DNA of 64,000 bases from contig NZ_JAGINQ010000011.1 in NCBI RefSeq assembly GCF_017876165.1, forward strand, positions 124,001 through 188,000, read 5' to 3'. Below, piece after piece: positions 18,401 through 27,029 of the stretch (position 1 is the stretch's first letter; each line of letters begins with the position of its first letter). The notes beneath the pieces were generated by a model that worked only from the letters and a program-made list of their open reading frames with translations, searched no databases and had not been told where the DNA came from. The position numbers were made by a program, and so were the translations under genes. The DNA comes from Azospirillum soli (lineage in GTDB: Bacteria > Pseudomonadota > Alphaproteobacteria > Azospirillales > Azospirillaceae).

Positions 18401-19536
18401 CACGCGCCCTCCAGAACCATGGCGATGCCCATGCCGCCGCCGATGCACTGGGTGGCGATGGCGTGGCGCCCGCCGGTGCGGTTCAGCAGTTGCGCCGCCT
18501 TGCCGACCAAGCGGCCACCGGTCGCGCCCAGCGGGTGGCCAAGTGCAATGGCTCCGCCGTCTACGTTCAGCATCTCGTCCGGGATGCCCAGTTCGCGGGC
18601 GCAGGCCATGGCCTGGGCGGCGAAGGCCTCGTTCATCTCCACGATGTCGATGTCGGCCATGGTCAGCCTGGCCCGCGCCATCGCCTTGCGGCAGGACTCG
18701 ATGGGGCCTAGGCCCATGACACCGGCCTCGCAGCCGGACACGGCGAAGCTCTTGACCCGCGCCAGCAGGGTCAGTCCGTGGCGCTCCGCGAACTCCCTCG
18801 TGCAGACCAGCAGGGCCGTCGCCCCGTCCGTCATGGGCGACGAGGTGCCGGCCGTCACCGTGCCGCCCTCCATGAAGGCGGGCTTCAGCGTGCCGAGCTT
18901 GTCCAGCGAGGTGTCGCGCACGCAGCCGTCCTGCTCCACCAGCGCGTCGCCATGGCGGATCGGCGCGATTTCGGCGGCGAGGCGGCCGTCGCGCTGGGCA
19001 GCGGCGGCCTTGGTCTGGCTCCACAGGCCGAAGGCGTCCTGCTCCTGGCGGGAGATGCCGAACCGTTCGGCCACCCGCTCGGCGGTGATGCCGACGCTGA
19101 TGTAGTCCTCCACCTCCTGCCGGCTCCAGGCCGGGTTGGGCAGGACGTTGAAGCCCATCATCGGCACGCGCGACATGCATTCCGTGCCGCCGCAGATGAA
19201 AGCCTCGCCGCTGTTGGTGGCGATCATGCCGGCGGCCATCTGCACCGCCTGGATGGAGGAGCCGCACCAGCGGTTGATCGTCGCGCCGGCCACCGTCACC
19301 GGCAACCCGGCCAGCATGCCGACCACCCGCCCGATGTTGAGGCCCTGTTCGCCCTCCGGGAAGGCGCAGCCCCAGACGACATCCTCGATCTCGTCGCCGG
19401 GGACGCCGGTGCGCTCCAGCAGGGCGCGGATCACGGCGGCGCCCAGGTCGTCCGGCCGCATCCCCGCGAGCGCGCCTTTGCGGGCCATCGTGAAGGGCGA
19501 GCGGACGTAGCCCGCGATGTAGGCGTGTTTCATCAC
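18400..19536 (-). CDS. fadA: Acetyl-CoA C-acyltransferase (thiolase, FadA type)
   Basis: 378 residues (two adjacent Met codons, 19536 and 19533). Catalytic Cys lies in NRWCGSSIQAV near residue 89, the His in GGAIALGHPLGATGGR near residue 337 and the second Cys in ATQCIGGGMG near residue 367, so the active site is complete. It would cleave 3-ketoacyl-CoA to acetyl-CoA and a shortened acyl-CoA. It lies 14 bp after the ligase gene and overlaps the FadN-like gene by one base. Confidence 0.92.
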   Translation of the reverse strand: MMKHAYIAGYVRSPFTMARKGALAGMRPDDLGAAVIRALLERTGVPGDEIEDVVWGCAFPEGEQGLNIGRVVGMLAGLPVTVAGATINRWCGSSIQAVQMAAGMIATNSGEAFICGGTECMSRVPMMGFNVLPNPAWSRQEVEDYISVGITAERVAERFGISRQEQDAFGLWSQTKAAAAQRDGRLAAEIAPIRHGDALVEQDGCVRDTSLDKLGTLKPAFMEGGTVTAGTSSPMTDGATALLVCTREFAERHGLTLLARVKSFAVSGCEAGVMGLGPIESCRKAMARARLTMADIDIVEMNEAFAAQAMACARELGIPDEMLNVDGGAIALGHPLGATGGRLVGKAAQLLNRTGGRHAIATQCIGGGMGIAMVLEGA

Positions 19537-19550
19537 GTCGGTTCCTTAGC

Positions 19551-21098
19551 TCAGGCGCTGTAGGACTTGCGCAGCTCGCGCTTCAGCAGCTTGCCGGCGG
19601 TGTTGCGGGGCAGGGTGTCGAGGAACTCGATCCGCTTCGGCACCTTGAAGGGGGCCAGATGCTGGCGGGCGTGGGCGGTCAGCTCCTCCTCGGTGACGGT
19701 CTGCCCCTCGCGCAGCACGACGAAGGCGCTGATCGCCTCGATCCATTTCGGGTCGGGCAAGGCCACAACCGCGACCTCCGCCACCGCCGGGTGGGTGTAG
19801 ATCGCCTCCTCCACCTCGCGGCTGGCGACCAGCACGCCGCCGGTGTTGATGACGTCCTTGATGCGATCGACGATGTAGAGATAGCCCTCCTCGTCGAAAT
19901 AGCCGACGTCGCCGGAATGGAACCAGCCGCCGGTGAAGGCCTCGGCCGTCTCCTGCTCCTTGCCCCAATAGCCGACCATGAGCTGGGGCGAGCGGTGCAC
20001 GATCTCTCCATGCGTGCCGGGGGGGACGTCGTTCATGTCCGGATCGACGACGCGCGTTTCGACGTTCAACACCGGGCGCCCGGCGGAGGCGGGGCGCGCC
20101 TCATGCTCCTCCGGCCGCAGGACGGTGGCGAGCGGCCCGATCTCGCTCTGCCCATAGCAGTTGAAGACCTGGGCGTTGGGCAACCGCTGGCGCAGCTCCT
20201 GCAACACCGGCACCGGCATGATCGAGGCGCCGTAATAAAGCTTCCGCAGCGACGACAGGTCATGCGCGTCGAAGTCCGAATGGCGCAACAGCCCGACCCA
20301 CACCGTCGGCGGTGCGAAGAAGGAGGTGATGTTGTGCCGCTCGATCAGCTCCAGGCAGCGCTTCAGCGCCGGCACCTGGATCAGCAGCGTCGTCGCCCCG
20401 ATCAGCAGCTGCGGCATCACGAAGACGTGCATCTGCGCCGAATGGTAGAGCGGCAGCGCCGCCAGGGAGCGGTCGTCCTGATCCAGGCGGCAGCTGTAGA
20501 TGCAGCTTTGATACTCGGCCAGCAGCGCGCCGTGGGTCATCATCGCGCCCTTGGGCGCCGCCGTGGTGCCCGAGGTGTAGAGAAGCTGGACCACGTCGTT
20601 CGCGGTCACCGCCGCATCCACTTCCGCCGGCGCCGATTCGTCGAGCGCCACCGTCAGCACGTCAAGGTCGCCGCCGGTGCCGCCGTCCATCATGGTGCCG
20701 AACCGCTCGACCCGGCCGGAGACACGGACGCCCTCCAGGTTCGCGGCGAGGTCCGGGTCGTGCAGCACCATGCGGGCGCCCGACTGCTCCACGATGTAGG
20801 ACAGCTCCTCCCCGGTCAGGGCGTAGTTGATCGGCACATGGATGAAGCCGCCGACCGCGCAGCCAAGCCACGCCAGCATATAAGCGTCGGAGTTGCGCCC
20901 ATAGGCCGCCACCCGGTCGCCGGGGCGCATACCCAAATCGCCCAGCCGCCGGGCGACGCGCAGGGCCGCGCGGTGCAGCCCGGCGAAGCTCCACTCCCGC
21001 CCTTCGTAGGTCAGGGCGATCCGCGCGCCGTTGCGCCGGGCGCTGCGGGCCAGCGCCGCGCCGATGCTGTTGGTCCGCGCCATGGCGATGCCGTCCAT
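19551..21098 (-). CDS. Acyl-CoA ligase (AMP-binding, long-chain/FadD3-like)
   Basis: 515 residues from ATG21098, which has a strong GGAGGAGGA site; the longer frame up to 21209 runs into the promoter. ANL motifs: YTSGTTAAPKGAMMTH near residues 175-190, YGQSEIGP near 310, the hinge DRIKDVINTGG near 410 and the C-terminal lysine in NTAGKLLKREL. It would activate a fatty or other carboxylic acid to its CoA thioester for the downstream beta-oxidation enzymes. First gene of the minus-strand operon, divergent from a TetR regulator. The chain length preferred cannot be told from sequence. Confidence 0.88.
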   Translation of the reverse strand: MDGIAMARTNSIGAALARSARRNGARIALTYEGREWSFAGLHRAALRVARRLGDLGMRPGDRVAAYGRNSDAYMLAWLGCAVGGFIHVPINYALTGEELSYIVEQSGARMVLHDPDLAANLEGVRVSGRVERFGTMMDGGTGGDLDVLTVALDESAPAEVDAAVTANDVVQLLYTSGTTAAPKGAMMTHGALLAEYQSCIYSCRLDQDDRSLAALPLYHSAQMHVFVMPQLLIGATTLLIQVPALKRCLELIERHNITSFFAPPTVWVGLLRHSDFDAHDLSSLRKLYYGASIMPVPVLQELRQRLPNAQVFNCYGQSEIGPLATVLRPEEHEARPASAGRPVLNVETRVVDPDMNDVPPGTHGEIVHRSPQLMVGYWGKEQETAEAFTGGWFHSGDVGYFDEEGYLYIVDRIKDVINTGGVLVASREVEEAIYTHPAVAEVAVVALPDPKWIEAISAFVVLREGQTVTEEELTAHARQHLAPFKVPKRIEFLDTLPRNTAGKLLKRELRKSYSA

Positions 21099-21128
21099 GC
21101 GTTCGTCCTCCTCCCCATGTTTGCGCCG

Positions 21129-21165
21129 TCCAATATACTTGTTGGAAGGCATGTTACTTGCGAGT
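21129..21165. promoter_or_regulatory. Divergent promoter region with two dyads, candidate TetR operator
   Basis: Two small palindromes lie 30-70 bp upstream of the ligase start: TCCAA-N8-TTGGA (21129-21146) and TACT-TGCG-AGTA (21154-21165). They sit between the ligase operon and the TetR gene, the usual place for an autoregulated TetR site. No match to a known operator is claimed. Confidence 0.35.
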
Positions 21166-21310
21166 AGGATGCGACAGAACGATGGGTTGGTCAACAGTGT
21201 GTTTGGCACTCAATCGGCAGGACTGCGGCGCCTCTCCGCGAGGTGGATGGAACTGGGGCGAGATGCGAAGGCTGAAGGGGAAACGGGTGCGGGAAGGGAA
21301 TGATCGCGTG

Positions 21311-22009
21311 ATGCCGGAAGCCGCAGACAGCGGGTCGCCGTGGAAGCCGTCCGCCGACCGCCAGACCGAGCGGGAAGCCAAGCGCGTGGCCGTGCTGCGG
21401 ACGGCGGCGCGGGCCTTCAACGAGATGGGCTACCACAATACCTCGCTGGACGACATCGCGCGGCGCCTGAACGTCACCAAGCCGACCATCTACTATTACG
21501 TCAAAAACAAGGAAGAAATTCTCTTCGAGTGCGTGCGCATCGGGCTGGAAATGCTGGACGACGCCTCCAACGAGGTGATGGGCAACGGCGGCAGCGCCCA
21601 TGAGGAGCTGATCGCGGTCATGCGCAAATACGCCGAGATCGTCACCATGGACTTCGGCATGTGTGTGATCCGCGTCGGCGAGGAGCCGCTGACCGAGGAC
21701 AGCCGCCGCACCCTGCGCACCCTGAAGCGCAGCATCGACCGCAAGTTCCGCAGGCTGATCGAGCGCGGCATCGCCGAGGGCTGCGTCGTCCCCTGCGACC
21801 CCAAGATCGCCGCCTTCACCGTGGCCGGCGCGCTCAGCTGGATCGCCCGCTGGTACCGGCCGGACGGCGGCCTCACCGCCGACGAGATCGCCGGCCAATG
21901 CATCGCCCTGCTGATGAACGGCCTGGGCAACACCCAAAAATGCAACACCAAAAAATCCGGGGAGGACCATGACCACCAACCGAACGAGGCCCGAACCCGG
22001 CGCGGTTGA
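21311..22009 (+). CDS. TetR/AcrR-family transcriptional regulator
   Basis: About 232 residues from Met21311; the frame also allows starts at 21263 or 21158. The helix-turn-helix is clear: RVAVLRTAARAFNEMGYHNT, then LDDIARRLNVTKPTIYYYVKN, KEEILFECVRIGLEML. The C-terminal ligand domain contains VIRVGEEPLTEDSRRTLRTL and IAAFTVAGALSWIARWYRPD, as in TetR_C proteins that control acyl-CoA or related catabolism. Its 3' end overlaps the carnitine dehydrogenase-like gene by 41 bp, so it is co-transcribed with it and divergent from the beta-oxidation operon. It probably represses both directions. Confidence 0.87.
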   Translation: MPEAADSGSPWKPSADRQTEREAKRVAVLRTAARAFNEMGYHNTSLDDIARRLNVTKPTIYYYVKNKEEILFECVRIGLEMLDDASNEVMGNGGSAHEELIAVMRKYAEIVTMDFGMCVIRVGEEPLTEDSRRTLRTLKRSIDRKFRRLIERGIAEGCVVPCDPKIAAFTVAGALSWIARWYRPDGGLTADEIAGQCIALLMNGLGNTQKCNTKKSGEDHDHQPNEARTRRG

Positions 22010-22955
22010 GCGCGCGGCCGTCATCGGCGCCGGCACCATCGGCGCGAGCTGGGCGGCGCTGTTCCTGTCCAAGGGCCTGACCGTCGCGGTCAGCGACCCC
22101 GATCCGGCCGCCGAGGAAGCGGTGCGCGCCGCCATCGCCAAGGCGTGGCCGGCGCTGGAGCGGCTGGGCCTTGCCCCCGGCGCCGACCCGGAGGCCTGGA
22201 GCTTCCACACCGACCCGCGCGACGCGGCGCGCGGTGCCCGCTTCGTGCAGGAGAACGCGCCGGAGCGCGACGACGTGAAGCGCGCCCTCTACACCGCATT
22301 GGAGGAGGTGCTGGACGACGAGGTGGTGGTGGCCTCCAGCACCTCGGGCCTGATCATGAGTGAGCTTCAGCGGGGGCGCCGCGCGCCGGGGCGCTTCGTC
22401 GTCGGCCATCCCTTCAACCCGCCGCACCTGATCCCGCTGGTCGAGGTCGTCGGCGGCCGGGACACGACGGCGGAAACCATCGAGTGGCTGACGGCCTTCT
22501 ACCGCGCGGTCGGCAAACGCCCGATCCGCCTGAATCGCGAGGTGCCGGGCCATCTCGCCAACCGGCTCCAGGCCGCGCTCTGGCGCGAGGCGGTGCACGC
22601 CGTCGCCACCGGGCTGGCCAGCGTGGAGGACGTGGACACCGCCATCGCCGAGGGGCCGGGCCTGCGCTGGGCGATCATGGGGCCGAACATGATCTTCAAC
22701 CTCGCGGGCGGGGCCGGCGGCATGCCGCATTTCCTCGACCACATCGGCCCGGCGATGGAGGGCTGGTGGCGCGACCTCGGCGCCCCGGCGCTGACGCCGG
22801 AGGTCCGCGACCAACTCACCCAGGGCATGGAGGAGGCGCTGCGGAGCCGATCCAACGCCGAACTGGCGCGGGAGCGCGACCAACTGCTCATGGCGCTGAT
22901 CGAGACGCTTCAGCAGGAGCGCGAGCGCATCCGCGCCGGCCATGACCACTCATAA
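21969..22955 (+). CDS. lcdH: L-carnitine dehydrogenase-like 3-hydroxyacyl dehydrogenase
   Basis: 328 residues; ATG21969 has GGGGAGGA upstream. Rossmann segment AAVIGAGTIGASWAALFLS at the N-terminus, a QENAPER motif, the SSTSGLIMSEL segment and GHPFNPPHLIPLVEVVGG with the catalytic His. A C-terminal helical domain with REVPGHLANRLQAALWREA and GPGLRWAIMGPN follows. These motifs match LcdH (carnitine to 3-dehydrocarnitine, NAD-dependent) better than acyl-CoA-specific paralogues. The adjacent BKACE gene, whose family cleaves 3-dehydrocarnitine, supports this. Unlike some rhizobial LcdH proteins it has no fused thioesterase domain. Confidence 0.82.
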   Translation: MTTNRTRPEPGAVERAAVIGAGTIGASWAALFLSKGLTVAVSDPDPAAEEAVRAAIAKAWPALERLGLAPGADPEAWSFHTDPRDAARGARFVQENAPERDDVKRALYTALEEVLDDEVVVASSTSGLIMSELQRGRRAPGRFVVGHPFNPPHLIPLVEVVGGRDTTAETIEWLTAFYRAVGKRPIRLNREVPGHLANRLQAALWREAVHAVATGLASVEDVDTAIAEGPGLRWAIMGPNMIFNLAGGAGGMPHFLDHIGPAMEGWWRDLGAPALTPEVRDQLTQGMEEALRSRSNAELARERDQLLMALIETLQQERERIRAGHDHS

Positions 22956-22979
22956 AAACAGGACAGGAGGAGACACCCC

Positions 22980-23912
22980 ATGAAGCGCACCGACAAGGTC
23001 ATCATCACCTGCGCGGTGACCGGCTCCATCCACACGCCGACCATGTCGCCCCATCTGCCGGTCACGCCGGACGAGATCACCCGCGACGCCGTCGCGGCGG
23101 CGGAGGCCGGCGCGGCGATGCTCCATCTGCACGCCCGCGACCCGGAGACGGGCAAGCCCTCGCCGTCGCCTGAGGTGTTCAAGCAGTTTCTGCCGCGCAT
23201 CAAGCAGCAGACCGGGGCCATCCTGAACATCACCACCGGCGGCGGTTTGGGCATGACGCTGGACGAGCGGCTGGCCGCCGCCAAGTGGGCGCAGCCGGAG
23301 GTCGCGTCCATGAACATGGGCTCGATGAACTTCAACATCTCCGGCGCCGCCGCGAAGTACGACCGCTTCAAGCACGACTGGGAGAAGCCCTACCTGGAGT
23401 CCACGACGGACTTCATCCTCTCCAATACCTTCGCGCAGATCGAGCGCGGCATGCGCGAGCTGGGCGACGCCGGCACCCGGTTCGAGTTCGAGTGCTACGA
23501 CGTCAGCCACCTCTACACGCTGGCGCATTTCGCCGACCGGGGCATCGTCAAGCCGCCCTTCTTCACGCAATGCATCTTCGGCATCCTCGGCGGCATGGGC
23601 GCCGATCCGGAAAACCTGATGCACATGAAGGCGACGGCGGACCGCCTGCTCGGCAACGACTACTATCTGTCGGTGCTGGCCGCCGGGCGCCACCAGATGC
23701 CCTTCGTCACGCTGAGCGCGATCCTCGGCGGCAATGTCCGCGTCGGGCTTGAGGACAGCCTCTACGCCGGCCGGGGCAAGCTGGCGACCTCGAACGCCGA
23801 GCAGGTCGCCAAGATCCGCCGCATCCTCGAAGAATTGAGCCTGGAAATCGCCACACCCGACGAGGCGCGCGCGATGCTCCAGACCAAGGGCGGCAGCAAC
23901 GTCGCCTTCTGA
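22980..23912 (+). CDS. Beta-keto acid cleavage enzyme (BKACE, DUF849), putative 3-dehydrocarnitine:acetyl-CoA type
   Basis: 310 residues after a CAGGAGGAG site. TIM-barrel BKACE motifs: IITCAVTGSIHTP with the first metal region, AAMLHLHARDPETGKPS carrying the HxH zinc ligands near residues 46-48, LNITTGGG, SMNMGSMNF, and the C-terminal GGNVRVGLEDSLY with the Glu used as ligand. The family condenses a beta-keto acid with acetyl-CoA, releasing a CoA ester and acetoacetate. With the LcdH-like enzyme upstream the likely substrate is 3-dehydrocarnitine, giving betainyl-CoA. Specificity is inferred from context. Confidence 0.87.
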   Translation: MKRTDKVIITCAVTGSIHTPTMSPHLPVTPDEITRDAVAAAEAGAAMLHLHARDPETGKPSPSPEVFKQFLPRIKQQTGAILNITTGGGLGMTLDERLAAAKWAQPEVASMNMGSMNFNISGAAAKYDRFKHDWEKPYLESTTDFILSNTFAQIERGMRELGDAGTRFEFECYDVSHLYTLAHFADRGIVKPPFFTQCIFGILGGMGADPENLMHMKATADRLLGNDYYLSVLAAGRHQMPFVTLSAILGGNVRVGLEDSLYAGRGKLATSNAEQVAKIRRILEELSLEIATPDEARAMLQTKGGSNVAF

Positions 23913-23953
23913 CGATCCATCAAACAAAACAAACCAAACAGGAGGGAAGAACC

Positions 23954-25171
23954 ATGAAGCGTTGGCTTCTGGCTGCGGGTGTCTGCTCGTTCGCGCTGAT
24001 GGCGGGGGCTGCCCCAGGGATGGCCCAGGCGCAGATCTCGGACGACAGGGTCAAGATCGCTGTGCTGAACGACATGACCGGCGTCTACGCCGACCCGACG
24101 GGCATGGGCTCGGTCGAGGCGGTGCGCATGGCGGTCGAGGAAATGGGCGGCAAGGTCGCCGGCAAGCCCATCGAGGTGATCTTCGCCGACCACCAGAACA
24201 AGCCGGACATCGGCGCGTCGCTGGTGAACAAGTGGATCGACACCGAGCAGGTGGACGTCATCGTGGACGTGCCGACCTCCTCCGTCGCGCTGGCGGTGCA
24301 GGAGATCACCAAGCGCAAGAACCGCGCCTTCCTGATCTCCGGCGGCGGCGCCGCTCAGTTGACCGGCGAAGCCTGCTCCCCGACCACGGCGCACTGGACC
24401 TACGACACCTACGCCCTGGCGCAGGGCATGGGCAAGGCGGGCGTGAAGACGCTGGGCGAGAGCTGGCACTTCCTGACCGTGGATTATGCCTTCGGCCACG
24501 CGCTGGAGCAGTCGCTGACCGAGGTGCTGAAGGCCAACGGCGCCAAGATCACGGGCTCGGTCCGTCATCCGCTGAACACCGCCGACTTCTCCTCCTACCT
24601 GCTGCAGGCGCAATCCTCGCAGGCGAAGGTCATCGCGCTCGCCAACGCCGGCGGCGACACCACCAACGCCATCAAGCAGGCGCAGGAGTTCGGCCTTCCG
24701 CAGGGCGGGCAGACCCTGGCGAGCCTGCTGATGTTCCCGACCGACGTCCATTCGCTGGGGCTCCAGGCCGCGCAGGGGCTGGTGCTGATGGACGGCTGGA
24801 ACGCCGACCGCGACGACGACAGCCGCGCCTTCGCCAAAGCCTACATGGCGAAGACCGGCAAGATGCCCAGCATGATCCAGACCGGCAGCTACTCCGCCGT
24901 GCGCCATTACCTGAAGGCCATCGAGGCGGCCGGCACCGACGAGGCCAAGACGGTGGTGAACAAGATGCGCGAGATGCCGGTGAACGACGCCTTCGCCAAG
25001 GGCGGCAAACTGCGGGCCGACGGCCGCATGGTCCACGACATGTACCTGATGCAGGTGAAGTCGCCGGCCGAGTCCAAGGGGCCGTGGGACTATTACAAGG
25101 TGCTGACCACGATTCCGGGCGATGAGGCCTACCGCCCCATGGACAAGGGCGGCTGCCCGCTGGTCAAGTAA
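23954..25171 (+). CDS. Periplasmic solute-binding protein of LIV/branched-chain ABC type
   Basis: 405 residues with a signal peptide (MKRWLLAAGVCSFALM, AQA cleavage near residue 27) and the type-1 periplasmic-binding fold: VKIAVLNDMTGVYADPTG, VDVIVDVPTSSVALAVQEI, FLISGGGAAQLTG, then FLTVDYAFGHALEQ. A GGAGGGAAGAA site precedes the start. No permease or ATPase gene is nearby, so it must share membrane components encoded elsewhere. Position suggests carnitine, betaine or another quaternary amine as ligand, but members of this fold bind many small acids and amides. Confidence 0.85.
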   Translation: MKRWLLAAGVCSFALMAGAAPGMAQAQISDDRVKIAVLNDMTGVYADPTGMGSVEAVRMAVEEMGGKVAGKPIEVIFADHQNKPDIGASLVNKWIDTEQVDVIVDVPTSSVALAVQEITKRKNRAFLISGGGAAQLTGEACSPTTAHWTYDTYALAQGMGKAGVKTLGESWHFLTVDYAFGHALEQSLTEVLKANGAKITGSVRHPLNTADFSSYLLQAQSSQAKVIALANAGGDTTNAIKQAQEFGLPQGGQTLASLLMFPTDVHSLGLQAAQGLVLMDGWNADRDDDSRAFAKAYMAKTGKMPSMIQTGSYSAVRHYLKAIEAAGTDEAKTVVNKMREMPVNDAFAKGGKLRADGRMVHDMYLMQVKSPAESKGPWDYYKVLTTIPGDEAYRPMDKGGCPLVK

Positions 25172-25187
25172 CCCGCCGGATGTGACG

Positions 25188-25222
25188 ACCTGCCCGCCGC
25201 CGCCACGTTGCGGCGGGCAGGT
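25188..25222. terminator. Strong GC hairpin after binding-protein gene
   Basis: ACCTGCCCGCCGC (25188-25200), 9-base loop, GCGGCGGGCAGGT (25210-25222): a perfect 13-bp stem 17 bp after the stop codon. No T-tract follows, so it may be Rho-assisted or serve mRNA stability. Confidence 0.55.
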
Positions 25223-25412
25223 GGAAGCAACCGGCGTTCTTGGGCGTTGGCGCATCTATGACGTCAGCGATTGGCTCGCCGACGAGCACGGCGCTCCGGG
25301 CTGCGGCATCGTAATCACTGTGCAGCGGGATCGGAGCGGCCATGGCAGACCCCCCATGGCGCGGGCACTTTCGGTTTGGGTTCACTTTTTTCGTATTGCG
25401 CTCCATTTCGCC

Positions 25413-25439
25413 CTCGTTTAGCGTTGCAAGCGAAACGAG
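25413..25439. promoter_or_regulatory. Palindromic operator candidate for the glp operon
   Basis: CTCGTTT-N13-AAACGAG with extra matched bases inside (GC...GC), 44 bp before the glpD start. DeoR-family regulators such as GlpR bind TTCG-containing repeats, and a TTTCG copy sits a few bases upstream. The regulator gene itself is not in the window. Confidence 0.45.
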
Positions 25440-25482
25440 AACGCGCGCCGCAACGACGGACGCACCATAGGGGGAGGGGCGA

Positions 25483-27015
25483 ATGGCCGAGGTCTACGAC
25501 CTTGCCATCGTCGGGGGCGGCATCAACGGCTGCGGCATCGCGCGCGACGCGGCGGGGCGCGGGTGTTCCGTCTACCTGTGCGAACAGAACGATCTGGGGT
25601 CGGGCACCTCGTCGGCCTCGACGAAGCTGATCCACGGCGGTCTGCGCTATCTGGAATATTACGAATTCCGGCTGGTTCGCGAATCGCTTCAGGAACGCGA
25701 AGTCCTGTGGCGGATGGCGCCGCACATCATCTGGCCGCTGCGCTTCGTGCTGCCGCATCTGCCGGGGCTGCGCCCGTCCTGGTTCCTGCGGCTGGGCCTG
25801 TTCCTCTACGACCATCTCGGCGGGCGGGAGAAGTTGCCCGGCACGCGCGGGCTCGACCTGCGCGACGACCCGGCGGGTACGCCGCTGAAGCCGGGTTTCG
25901 CTCGCGCTTTCGAATATTCGGATTGCTGGGTCGAAGACGCGCGTTTGGTGGTCCTGAACGCGCAGGACGCGGCGCGGATGGGCGCCACCATTCACACCCG
26001 CACCCGCTTCATCGGCGCGGTGCGTAGCGGCGGCCTGTGGACCGTGACGGTGGAGGACGGGCAGAGCGGCCAGCGCTTCTCGCTCCGCGCCCGCGCTCTG
26101 GTCAACGCCGCCGGGCCGTGGGTAGGGAACATCCTTGACCAGGGCGTGCACGGCCGCATCGACGCGCGCATCCGCCTCGTCCAGGGGTCGCACATCGTGG
26201 TGCCAAAGCTGTTCGACCACGATCGCTGCTACATCTTCCAGAACGCCGACAAGCGCATCATCTTCGCTATCCCCTACGAGCGTGACTTCACGCTGATCGG
26301 CACCACCGACCGCGACTACGAGGGTGACCCGGCCTTCGTCCACGCCTCGGACGAGGAGATCGCCTATCTCTGTGGCGCCGCTGGGGAGTATTTCGCCAAA
26401 CCCGTCCGGCCGTCCGACGTGGTTTGGACCTATTCCGGCGTCCGGCCGCTCTACGACGACGGCGCGTCCCAGGCTCAGGCGGCGACGCGCGACTATGTGC
26501 TGGCGCTGGATGCACCGGACGGGGCGCCGCCGCTGCTCAGCATCTTCGGCGGCAAGATCACCACCTACCGCCGGTTGGCCGACGCCGCCGTCGCCAAGCT
26601 GGCTCCGCACCTCCCGAAGCTCGCTGAGGCCAACGGTTGGTCCAGCGCGGGGACGCTGCCCGGCGGCGACTTCCCGGCGGACGGGTTCGAGGCTTTGGTC
26701 AGGGACCTGCGCGCTCAATATCCCTTTCTGGCGGCGGACCACGTCCGGCGGCTGGCGCGCGCCTACGGCACGAAGACACCCGCGATCCTCAATGGTGCCA
26801 AGCGCGCCGAGGATCTGGGCCGCGACTTCGGGGCGACGCTGACCGAGGCCGAGGTCCGCTATGTGATGCGGGAGGAATGGGCGCAGACCGCCGCCGACGT
26901 GGCATGGCGCCGCTCCAAGCTGGGGCTGCGGCTGAGCGCCGAGCAGCTGCGGGCGCTGGACGAGTTCATGGCCGAGCGGCTCAGCGAAGCGCGCGCTTCG
27001 AATGCGGCGGAGTAG
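25483..27015 (+). CDS. glpD: Aerobic glycerol-3-phosphate dehydrogenase
   Basis: 510 residues, normal length. FAD-binding DLAIVGGGINGCGIARDAAG at the N-terminus, then GSGTSSASTKLIHGGLRYLE and EYYEFRLVRESLQERE, both diagnostic of GlpD. A middle region with NAAGPWV and DRDYEGDPAFVHAS follows, and a C-terminal helical DAO_C domain (RYVMREEWAQTAADVAWRRSKLGL). It oxidises sn-glycerol 3-phosphate to dihydroxyacetone phosphate at the inner face of the membrane, passing electrons to quinone. First gene of the glycerol operon; the strong GGGGGAGGGG site supports the start. Confidence 0.96.
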   Translation: MAEVYDLAIVGGGINGCGIARDAAGRGCSVYLCEQNDLGSGTSSASTKLIHGGLRYLEYYEFRLVRESLQEREVLWRMAPHIIWPLRFVLPHLPGLRPSWFLRLGLFLYDHLGGREKLPGTRGLDLRDDPAGTPLKPGFARAFEYSDCWVEDARLVVLNAQDAARMGATIHTRTRFIGAVRSGGLWTVTVEDGQSGQRFSLRARALVNAAGPWVGNILDQGVHGRIDARIRLVQGSHIVVPKLFDHDRCYIFQNADKRIIFAIPYERDFTLIGTTDRDYEGDPAFVHASDEEIAYLCGAAGEYFAKPVRPSDVVWTYSGVRPLYDDGASQAQAATRDYVLALDAPDGAPPLLSIFGGKITTYRRLADAAVAKLAPHLPKLAEANGWSSAGTLPGGDFPADGFEALVRDLRAQYPFLAADHVRRLARAYGTKTPAILNGAKRAEDLGRDFGATLTEAEVRYVMREEWAQTAADVAWRRSKLGLRLSAEQLRALDEFMAERLSEARASNAAE

Positions 27016-27029
27016 GGGGGAATGAATCG

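Larger units (their letters stand above)
25172..25482. other. Intergenic region before the glycerol operon
   Basis: 311 bp without a credible gene. It starts with a strong hairpin (25188-25222) that likely ends the carnitine-type unit, and ends with a 27-bp palindrome (25413-25439) and a GGGGGAGGGG ribosome site for glpD. The middle is lower in GC (TTTCGGTTTG, TTCACTTTTTTCG) and probably contains the glp promoter; no sigma-70 boxes can be assigned with confidence. Confidence 0.6.

Noticed and set aside
16127-19105. 992-codon plus-strand frame opposite fadN and fadA
   Set aside because: Low-complexity Arg/Gly/His sequence without motifs; the minus-strand genes have complete active sites.
25315-26742. 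475-codon minus-strand frame over glpD
   Set aside because: Complement shadow of glpD, which shows every family motif in the plus frame.
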